A stretch of 64,000 nt of DNA from Microcebus murinus (Eukaryota; Chordata; Mammalia; Primates; Cheirogaleidae). Below are positions 54,941 to 64,000 of the stretch, piece after piece (within the stretch, counting starts at the first letter, position 1; every line of letters begins with the position of its first letter). The position numbers and the translations under genes were made by a program. The notes beneath the pieces were generated by a model, which was not told the DNA's origin, did no database searches, and worked only from the letters and a program-made list of their open reading frames with translations. The stretch is taken from NCBI RefSeq assembly GCF_040939455.1, contig NC_134112.1:63319001-63383000 (forward strand), written 5' to 3'.

Positions 54941-55235
54941 ATTTTTTTTTTTTTAAGGAAAAAGAAAATAGTGGTCTCACTCTGTCATCCAGGCTATAAT
55001 GCAGTGGTACAATCATAGTTCACTGCAGCCTTGAACTCCTGGGCTCAAGGGATCATCCAACCTCAGCCTCCAGAATAGCACATGCCACTACACTCAGATA
55101 ATTTTTTTTTCTTTCTAGAAACAGGGTCTCACTATGCTGCACAGGCTATTCTCAAACTCCTGGCTTCAAGTGATCCACTTGCTATCCCCTCCTGAGTCAC
55201 TAGGATTATAAGCATAAGCCACTGCACTTGGCTCA
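54941..55235 (-). repeat. Dimeric Alu SINE (reverse, old)
   Basis: GTGGTCTCACTCTGTCATCC to AAGCCACTGCACTTGGCTCA. It is diverged, with a deletion in the first arm. Confidence 0.85.
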
Positions 55236-55239
55236 ATAA

Positions 55240-57150
55240 CATTACTATTATTAACATTATATAACAATATATTATCTTTAAAGAGAAAGTGTGGAAGAGT
55301 AATTTTTAAAATTATTATTTATACGTGTCATAAAGCTAATCTAATTAAATGTCAATGTACCCCATCCCAAGTCTTTATTATATCTAAAGAAAGGTAATAG
55401 TGATAGGCACAAACAGACAAATACTGGGTGGAACAATGTCAAATTATCAACTGAATTTCATAAAAGACAGACACATGAAACTTTTGGATATGTGTAACTG
55501 GAAGAGTTCTTACTATAATCACTCTTCCAAGTTGTTTACTATGTGCCAAAAAAACCCACTTTTTACAAGAGCTGAAAATTTATTGAAACTCTGTAAGTGG
55601 CAAAAACAATATTGGGACCAAATATACAAAAGAGTTGCCATAGACTTAAAATGATGAGATCTATTCTAGAATTCACAAGATGAGCCAGAAAATTTTCTAG
55701 CAGCTAAAGATACGAAAGCTAAACTTCTTAAGGCTTGACAAAGCAATGAATGGAGAGAGTCTACTACTGGTATTTGTTAGGTCCATGAGAGAAGGAAGAG
55801 GTCACAAAAGAACTGTTGCCTGCTGAACTACTTACTACAGTTAACTTCAAAAGGAATCAGTGTTTAACTTTGCCAGGAACTACTGTTTGAAGCTTTAAAA
55901 AAATGCTTAACTTCCACAGATTCCACTGAACACATACATTTGAACTGGTCTCTTTACTAGAAATAATTCAGAATTTCCTACCATAAAAGTAAAAAAAAAG
56001 AAAAACTCATACTATCAGAATGTCTTATTGTATGCTATGTAGACACTTATCTATTGAACTTGAATTCTACATTATTACCTTAGAAAAACCCTGTCTAAAC
56101 CATGTTGTCAGGGTACTTACAGCTGACAACCAATGAACACCAGGACACTCTGGGCTTGACCAAGGTGGCTTTCTGCCTTAGGGAAAAGGCAAGTTTATAC
56201 ATGTTTTGTTACTATCACTAGCAACAATTACCACAGGGGAGATTATAGCCAGGTACAAAACTCTGAAAGAATGAAACACAGAGACCCTCATCAGTGAGGA
56301 CCTCTAAAAGCAAGTACATTATCTTCCTCAGCTCTGAACCTGCAGAAAGTCTCCTACTTGTTTACTGGGAAAGCTTATAATTCATAAGTTAAAGCCATCT
56401 TCCTAATTAAAATGTCATCATTTCACTGTGGGGGCCTGGTATCTATGGTGATGCAGGAACTCGTCCAGATTAAAATCTCTATCACCTATTTTTGAAAGCT
56501 AGTTAAAGCTTAAGGTAATGGAGTCTGCTGCAATCCTGAAAATACTATAAGGCCCTCTCTCTTTTTCTGTTTGGCTTCTGTCAGTGAAAGATTTCAAGGG
56601 TCAGTAGAAAACAGAGAAAGGAGCTTCAGGGAAGAGCTGCAGGCATCTGCATACCCAGTCCTACGCTGTGAAAAAGACTGCCTATAGAGTTGAACAATGT
56701 TTTTTCTACTAGGATGATACACCATGCTTCCCCAGAAGATGTGCTGTAAATCATCAGTCTTTCCAAACTTTGTGTAAATACAGTGGTAGTAATATCACTA
56801 TAAATTTTTTTCCATACAGAAATAATAAAGCTTTTGTGAAGTCAGAAGCTTATTTATATATTTTTATAGCAAGAAAAAACAGCTCTTCTGTATCTAAATA
56901 TTCATTTAGTTTATGACTTTGAAAATAGAAATTTTGTAACACTGTTGTAGAATTTTTATAATACTACAAAGTTATTTAAAGCCTACAAATGAATACAGTG
57001 CACTTAACCAATTAACTAGGGAAAAACAGTAATGATGAAAGAGATTATCTGCATTTACTAAAAAAATTTTGGTTTGGAAAGGAATGCTAAAAAAAGAAAT
57101 TGCACTAACTTTCTTTTAATAAACAGTTGTTTCAGATAATAAAGAAATGG
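55240..57150. other. Intronic sequence, unclassified
   Basis: Includes a GC-richer block at 56095-56700 that I cannot assign to a repeat or gene. An 84-codon ORF at 55400-55654 has no recognisable domain or exon signals. Confidence 0.45.
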
Positions 57151-57156
57151 CTACTG

Positions 57157-57545
57157 TCCTAATCTTTTCTGACTGCTATAACAAAGTATCATAGATTGGG
57201 TGGCTTATAAACAACAAAGATTTCTTTCTCACAATTGTGGAGACTGGCAAGTTCAAGATCAAGGTTCAGCAGATTGGGTATCTGGTGAGGGTCCACCTTC
57301 CTGCTTCATACAAGGACATCTGCTTGTTGTGATCTCTCATGGCAAAAGAGATAAGGAGCTTTTTCAGTCTCTGAGTGAAATGAAGGGTGGAGTAAGAGTG
57401 TCAGGTTAATGAAAAGTGGAGGAAGTATTTTCTAAGGACACTAATCCTATTGCCTTTCAAAGGCCCACTTCCTAATATCATTACCTTGGTATTTAAGACT
57501 GCAACATATGAATTTGGAGGGCACACAAACATTTAGAAGCCATGC
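57157..57545 (-). repeat. MaLR LTR of the MLT1/MST group (reverse)
   Basis: Reverse complement shows AAATTCATATGTTGCAGTC, CCTCACCAGATACCCAATCT, CCTTGATCTTGAACTTGCCA and TAAGCCACCCAATCTATGAT. No internal retroviral genes. Confidence 0.83.
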
Positions 57546-58169
57546 AACTAAAGTGACAACATACCTGTAAATTACAGTTGGGTGGCTCTATTATTATTAC
57601 TATTATTACCATTTTAGGAAGGGCAGAATACAATGAAGTAGAGGAAACAGGATACATTTCTTTCTTTAACATGATTCCATTAGACAACAGAAATTCAATA
57701 AAAAAAAAAAACCTCACTGACTTCTCAGCCAATAACCAAATCAACTACAATCACTGAAGACAAAAGAAATGGAGAATTTTTGGTGTTCTTAACTACCATT
57801 GATTTTTACAACTGGTAAAGATAGCACTAAAAACTCTTATGCTTTTTAAGTTGTGCAATTAACTGATATTGAAAATAATGGCCATCAACTACATACTCAA
57901 TAAAAAGGATCAACACTTTTGAGAGATCAAATTGATTATTAAATGTAAGTGATATGATGTAATTTTTCAGAAGTTCTTTGTTTACTGAACATCTATTCAG
58001 GCTACAAGCCTGTAAAACACCTCATGAATGTAACAGTACTTCAAAATTAAAATACTGTAATTCTTTCAGCATATACTTATAATAATTTTATTTTTAGCTT
58101 TTCAGCCACAGGAACTCTCTGCTAGGCAAATATTAATTATACATTTAACTATTTCAATGAATTCTGATA

Positions 58170-58640
58170 AATGGGAGAATATAATTTGAGAATAAAGTAC
58201 ATATAAGCTGCAGTGTCTGTTTTAATAGGAAGTGGAAAGAGTATTCCGGGCATAAAAAGAGCACAAAGGAAGGAAAACGGGATGTGAAAAACTAAAAGCA
58301 AGCTTGTGAGACTGAAAAGCAGAGAACTTAGGGAGAGTGCCATAAAATGTGCATGTTTAAATGCAGATGAGGAGGAGATAGCACAAGGGAGAGGATGAAG
58401 ATGGAAATTAGAGATGGAAATATCAACAAGACAAGGTTCCAAGAAAATAGAAGAAAATAGGATTTAGAGCACAGGTGGTGTGAGAGGCCTCTCTGTGAAG
58501 TGGAAATTAGGAGCATCTGCTCAGAGTAAAATGGGGGATATAGCGACAGGGGGAAGGTTGAAGGAAAGAAGAGAAAGTCTAAAATAGTAATTTCAAAGGA
58601 TGGAGAAAAAAAAGTTGGCCAGAGAACAAAAATTCTAAAG
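58170..58640 (-). repeat. Probable L2 fossil
   Basis: GAAAGAGTATTCCGGGCATA with a following purine-rich plus strand resembles antisense L2. Weak call. Confidence 0.4.
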
Positions 58641-58824
58641 AATACTGAGAGACTAGTTTAGATTATTCATCATATGGAGAGTTCCTAAAAAAATTTTATG
58701 CTATAAAAATTCCTTTTTCAACATAAATTGCTTTACAAACTGTCAAATAATTTTCAATGTAATTATTTAACAAAATTAGAATAAACTGCTTGGTCTTATT
58801 AAAGAAAAGGGGAAAGCAGGCCCA

Positions 58825-59020
58825 GATCATGATTCTACCACTTGCCAGCTGTATAATCTTCAGTTAATTTCCTAACCTTTCCATGTCTTTGTTTCCCTAA
58901 ACATATAGAAAGTGGATAATTATATCTTCCTCACAGATCTATTATTATAATTGAGATAACAAATGTAAAGTGACTAACACAAAATGTGGCTAAGAACAGG
59001 CCTTCAATAAAGGTTAGTTT
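58825..59020 (+). repeat. MIR SINE
   Basis: GATTCTACCACTTGCCAGCT, AATTTCCTAACCTTTCCATG and AGGCCTTCAATAAAGGTTAG. Confidence 0.82.
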
Positions 59021-59472
59021 CACTCTTAATTCCTAAACAGCCAGCTGACACAGCTGGATGACATCTCTGTCTTGTTGCTCTCCAACAAGAAAAGGCAGTA
59101 GTGCCAAAACACAGGATCTTTCCACTAAGACACCCTGGTTCCCAAGAAGCATTATCTTAGTGACATCATTATTAATTAAGGGTTTAATACTCTCAGATCT
59201 GAAAAGCCAGAAATCTAACTTTGTGATAGACATAGGTCTGAGCAGAATATATCTTCCTATGAACCGTGCTGAGACATACAATAAAATATAGCTCTCTGAC
59301 TCCTGTTTTCTAAGATCTATGCAGATCACTTCACATCTGCCCATGTAGACAAACATTACTTTTATACTTTTTATCTTTTTAACTTAATCTTATTGATTAA
59401 AAACATGCCACTGCTTAAAGAATAACAGTCATGTACTTTAATAATCTCTTGATTAACTTTATATAGTCTAGA

Positions 59473-59870
59473 TGTAACCAGAGGGAATGGCCTCAAAAAC
59501 TTCCCCTAGTGTTTTGGGAACTGCAGCCTGGGCTGTACCCCTGAGGCAGGTTAAGTCTTTTGTTAAAACTCCCAGGTGGTGCCAGCCCTGTAAGTGGGTG
59601 GCTGGTAGAGTTCACAAGTTTTGTTTTTGGCAGAGATGGGAGTTTTACAATAGTTAACCACAGTAATTGCCTGAGCTGAGAACCCTGCCTTTAAAAGCTC
59701 TATATTTCCACCTATGTTCAGGAAATTTGGGATTTTGAGATGAGAAGGTTTACCATATTTCCTTCTTTGTTGGCAAAGGAAACTCTCTTTCCTTCCTCCT
59801 CAAACTGTTTGTCCTGGTTCTTCTGCTTCGGCCTCGTGGACAAGTGGCCAAGCTTTTGGTAACGTGGACA
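59473..59870 (+). repeat. Candidate solo LTR, family not recognised
   Basis: It starts TGTAACCAGAGGG and ends GGTAACGTGGACA. It is GC-richer than its surroundings and has a promoter-like TTTAAAAGCTCTATATTT and a CTTCGGCCTCGTGGACAAG 3' part. Target duplications are not evident. No internal retroviral genes are present. Confidence 0.5.
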
Positions 59871-59949
59871 TATAATAAAACTATCAATATTTAAGGAATA
59901 TTAATTTCCTAAAAGTTTGTAAGTCTCTTCATTTTTAATATGAACTTAA

Positions 59950-60215
59950 CACATTAACTGCCATGTGAATTGTATTTAACTCATGATAGTTTTGAATCCA
60001 GGGCCTTGTGAAGCATATGTAACTCACATGTCTCTTCACCTTGGAAGAGCAAGAATTATTTTTCAGTTGCATGTAACTCACACAGAAAACAATAAAAAAA
60101 TAAACTTTTCATTAAATTAGAAAGGATCATTTTGTTCTCAAACTTTTTATTCTATTTTCATAATAAAACACTATGGCCCTAAGGAAAATTTTTTACTAGT
60201 GTGGCAGTCAATGTG
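59950..60215 (+). mobile_element. Miniature inverted-repeat transposon, copy 2, flanked by TTAA
   Basis: The 266 bp element begins CACATTAACTGCCA and ends TGGCAGTCAATGTG, imperfect inverted repeats of 14 bp. It sits between TTAA (59946-59949) and TTAA (60216-60219), the target duplication of piggyBac transposons. It carries three TAACTCA motifs near 59977, 60020 and 60075. It has no coding capacity and copy 1 is at 18688-18951. Confidence 0.8.
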
Positions 60216-60501
60216 TTAAAAACTGAAGTCAAATTTGACAACTGTTAAAATGTACACAATATAATGAAATGTCTAAAATATGCTATACTTAGGAATAACT
60301 ATCCCAGAAAATACTTTCTCTTTTGTATTGAAAGTTGTTGAAGAATTTTAAGTGGTAAATAGACATAATTAGATATCCTTTATATTAAGATCATTCTGGA
60401 GACAGTATGACTATTAAATGGAAACTAGAGACACTAATAGGAGACAACTATAGTAATCAGGGTGAGAAAGCTAAGGGAAGACAAGAACATTCAGATTAGA
60501 C

Positions 60502-60735
60502 CAGCGATCAATGAACTATGCCCATGGGACAAATCTGGCCCATCACTTATTTTTATAAATAAACTTTTAATGGAATATAACCAAGCTAATTTACATACTA
60601 TCTATGGCTGCTTTCCTGCTACAAAAGCAGAGTTCTGTAGCTGTAACTGAAACTAAATGGCTCCAAAAGTCTAAACTAATAATTACTGTCTGCCTCCTTG
60701 AAAAAGTTTGTTGGTCCTTAGATTAGCTGATTCCT
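60502..60735 (+). mobile_element. hAT-type non-autonomous element
   Basis: GACCAGCGATCAATGAACTA, GGGACAAATCTGGCCCATCA, ACTATCTATGGCTGCTTTCC and AAAGTTTGTTGGTCCTTAGA form the known short hAT-like repeat with matching ends. Confidence 0.72.
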
Positions 60736-61219
60736 AAGTTTCCATGAACACAGGAGAAGATACATGTGACAACACTGTTTTTTAATATTCTGAATTAGAA
60801 AGTCACTGCAATGTCCACATGGAATAATATGAATGATACTACGAATGAGCTTGCTAAACACACATTCTAGCTTCATTTTAGTATGCTTTTTCTGACAAGG
60901 TTCTGATGTATATAGTCCTTAGCTTCATAAGAATCAAAAGGCAGAATAGAGGGCATCCATTTTGCTGACCTAGATCATGTCAGAGGAAATACGGCTCTGA
61001 AGCTTTCAACTGCATTGAAGGATAACAAAAACAGTGGGCAGTTTCCTGACATGGAAGAAGCAAAATCTGCCCAAGTTACCCAATTCTGCATCGTATAGTA
61101 ATTTCGTGATACTCAGATTATGGTCTTTTTCTTGAGCCCTCCCAATAATATCCCATGATAAATCCCTGTCTATTAAAACTTGCTAAAGTAGATTCTGTTC
61201 TCTATAAACATACCTTAAC

Positions 61220-62000
61220 CAATCAATATAAGCATTCTATAGGCAGGGAGATATACAGAGCCAAAATTTAGAATAGAGATCTGGGATGCAGATTGAGATT
61301 TGAAAGTTATCAGCAAATGGGAATGTACGATAGGAATATATGAGATTTTCAAGGAAAAGCATTTAGAGTAAAAAGAGGTCAAACATACACAGGAAACACA
61401 GTCATTAAGGAAGTAAGCAGAAGTTGATAAGAACAGGCAAGAAACCCAAGAGTAATGTTAAGAGAAAAAGAAGAAAAATGGGAAAGACTGGGATTAGAGA
61501 AACTAAAAGAGGAGGTGTCTTGCAGTTAAAATGGTCACCAATGTCAAATATTTGAGAAAAGCAAATAAGGTCAAGTCTTTGGGGAAATTGGGAGTTCACG
61601 GAGAACTCCCTGAAAGTAGATTTATTGAAGGCATGTTAGAGCCAGAATAGTATAGACTGAGGGACTACATGAGAAGGAAAAGGAGACAGTAAGAGAGGTC
61701 AATTCTTCCAAACAGTTTGAATGTCAAGTCAAGAGAAATAGCTACATAAGAAGATATGACTACATAAATAGTTAAAAATGAAGATTCCTTTTTCTTTTTA
61801 AGTGGGAGAAACTTTAGTATCTTTGTATGCTGCTAATAGAAAGGGAAAGTTTGAAGATTCAGATGAGTCAAAGAGCAAAGTACAGAGCAGGGCAGCTACA
61901 GTGGTGTGGAATTCATCTTTAAGAGGAAGGTAAGCGATCTGATGGAATTGCATCTTTGAGAATAAAATTGGCAGGAAGTTGAAAAAACCCATGCCTCATA
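61220..62000 (-). repeat. Probable L2 fossil (antisense)
   Basis: AATAGAGATCTGGGATGCAG, AAAGTTATCAGCAAATGGGA and TGGTCACCAATGTCAAATAT follow the antisense L2 order. Heavily diverged. Confidence 0.5.
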
Positions 62001-62364
62001 ACTTTCATTTTCTTTGTGAAGAGTGAGACAAGATCTTATGACAATAAGAGAAAAGGAACTGGACTAAAGGTTTACAGTGAATAAAGAAAATTTGAAACCT
62101 TTGTGAAATGGAAGGGGGAACTACACATAATAAAAAATAATGAGAGCCCAGCTGCATTTCAGAACTATAAATTTTAGTTACATCAATCTTATAGTTGTCT
62201 GGTTTTTGTTTGTTTTGTTTGTAAACAGCACTGAGAAACCTAGGCATAGAAGCAAAATAGGGATACATGTTCAGTGATCCGCAGATGGCATTTTGCTGTG
62301 CAAGATTAGTAGGAAGGCAACAGGGAAAGAATGTGAGGATATCATCAAAGGCAATCCTGTCTGG

Positions 62365-62470
62365 TGCCAGACCTACAAAGTCAGAAACTTGGGGTGTTGC
62401 GCTCAGCTATCTGTGTTTTAACAAGTCCTCGCACCAATTCTGATGCATGCAAAAGCTTGAGAATCACTAA
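62365..62470 (+). mobile_element. MER5-type hAT element fragment
   Basis: CCAGACCTACAAAGTCAGAAAC, CTATCTGTGTTTTAACAAGT and TTCTGATGCATGCAAAAGCT match MER5A. Confidence 0.75.
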
Positions 62471-63854
62471 GTCAGGAGAACAGGAGAAGAGACAGCTCTT
62501 AGATCAACTTAATATACTAGAGCCTGAGAAGGGGACAGACATGGTTAACAAGTAAAAAACCAGCAAGTAGTAAAGGCACGCTGTATTAAATGAGTTAAAA
62601 GATTGATGTTCTAAATGAATAAAAGAATTGAGCTATAATAGGATCAAGAAAATGAGAGGGAAGAGAAAATAGGTGTCCACAGTCAATGAGACACTGGAAA
62701 CTTAGAGCAAATGCTAATGAGACAACATCCACTGTTGATAATGGGGAAAAGATGCTAAAGTATAACAGAAGAGAAGGGCACTAGACTCAATTTTGGGACA
62801 GTGGATGTAAAAGAACTGTGAGCTCAATGCATGAGAATAACCATCTCCATAGGTACTGCTAACATCCAGGATTATGGGATTTGAAATAGAGAGAAAAAGT
62901 ACTGCCTAAGTCATGGACAAGAGAAAAAGTTGTAGGAGATGAAAGCAAACCTATGAGGAGTTGGACAATATAGGTTACAGGAAGTCAATTCTTAGTTTAA
63001 AACCCCAAGAAGGTATAATTTATATAGGATGGAAGGTTACAGAGTCAAACCTTGAAGGCACTTCTTAGGAAGGCAACTGTCTTTCCTTGTTTAATTCCAG
63101 GCAAAAAATTTGATTATTATTTATTATTTCATTATTTCCTTCTCTTTCAAGTATCTAAAAAAGTTATTTTCTCTTATGTAATATAGAATACTTTATTTTT
63201 TTTAACAATATAAGCATCTATTTATCTTCATAGATAGACCTAGAGTTAAAACATAATTGGCAAAACAACTAAAACTGATGTTTAGTGTTAGAAGTTAAAA
63301 AAATGGTTACCTTTGGGAAAGGGAGAGAGAGCAGTAATTCTGAAAGGGGGTGAAGAGACTCTGGGAATGATGTAGTGTCCTATTTCTTAACCTAGGTTTT
63401 GATTTCACAGATACGTTTGCACTGTATTTCATTCTGTAAGTACATTTATGACTTGTTCACTTTTATTATGCATATAATATTCAATTCAAAAAATTTTAAA
63501 AAGCAATTTATTCAGTTATATTTTTAAAATTACAGCTAGTTAAGAATCAGAAGTCAAATAAGTACCTTCCTGATTTAGAGACTACTTGAAGAACTGAGTA
63601 TTAATATTAATTTTGTCTAATACAAATGCACAAAATGAAATTCCTGATTTAAAGGATATAAAAATAACTCTAAATATTAATAATTATATCTGGGTCCAAT
63701 ACCAATGGAGAAAATATATGGATGTAATACAAGTGTAGAACTGAGATTTAATTCTAATTTGTTGATTCTAATACATCAATACCTTTGAGTTTCTTGTGAT
63801 TCAGAAAATTAAGCATCAGGAAAATGATACCTTACAAAAAATCTCAAGTCAAAA
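62471..63854. other. Intronic sequence, unclassified
   Basis: Purine-rich to 63000, then AT-rich. No exon or named element supported. Confidence 0.45.
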
Positions 63855-64000
63855 ATTTTTTTAATTTTTAATTATTATGGGCATATAATAGTTGTATATA
63901 TTTATAGGGTAAAATATATAGTATGTAATGATCAAATTAGGGTAACTGGGGCCCATCACCTTGACCATTTATCATTTCTTTGTGTTAGGAACATTTCAAT
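63855..64000 (-). repeat. L1 3'-UTR fragment (antisense), cut by window end
   Basis: GTTGTATATATTTATAGGGT and CCATCACCTTGACCATTTAT match reverse L1 3'-UTR. Confidence 0.6.

Noticed and set aside
55400..55654. 84-codon ORF with clustered Cys, Trp and Lys
   Set aside because: No Kozak-type context, exon signals or recognisable domain. This length is expected by chance in AT-rich DNA of this size.

Overview
The window is intronic mammalian DNA from a primate, most likely a lemur. It is AT-rich and packed with interspersed repeats. Several Alu copies carry a spacer reading ATTAATTGGCCAACTAATAT between the monomers and a CTCACTCTAGCC right-arm ending, which I recognise as the Alu type of Malagasy lemurs (strepsirrhines). 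MIR, L2, MLT1/MLT2 LTRs, several L1 generations and fossil hAT and Tc1/mariner elements fill most of the rest.

The only gene supported is COG5 (conserved oligomeric Golgi complex subunit 5), on the minus strand. Four coding exons are visible, in transcript order 33272-33437, 24666-24778, 24379-24456 and 6554-6635. Splice sites, phases (0-1, 1-0, 0-0, 0-1) and peptide all agree. Joined, they give 146 uninterrupted codons plus one base, from roughly residue 250 to 400 of an ~840-860 aa protein (positions from memory). The upstream exons lie beyond 64000 and the downstream exons lie before position 1. The introns seen are >=30.5 kb (33438 to past 64000), 8.5 kb, 209 bp, 17.7 kb, and >=6.5 kb.

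Layout: 1-6.5 kb holds Alus, an old L1 and an MLT1 LTR. 6.6-24.4 kb holds L1, MIR/L2, an MLT2 LTR, three lemur-type Alus, antisense L1 and an hAT element. 24.4-33.3 kb holds exons, a large imperfect inverted repeat, L1 3'-UTR and HAL1-like sequence split by an LTR. 33.4-64 kb is one long intron with nested Alu-in-L2, Alu-in-L1, LTRs, several L1s, hAT copies and a TTAA-flanked miniature transposon also present near 18.7 kb.

I found no bacterial, phage, CRISPR, tRNA or rRNA feature, no promoter or CpG island, and no second protein-coding gene. No previously undescribed multi-gene system is visible. The most interesting signals are structural: the ~285 bp hairpin-forming repeat beside the COG5 exons, the TTAA-bounded MITE pair, a 42 bp inverted templated copy inside an L1, and a 62 bp L1 insertion with perfect target-site duplications. 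Repeat names and boundaries come from recognition by eye, so edges are approximate unless duplications are quoted.
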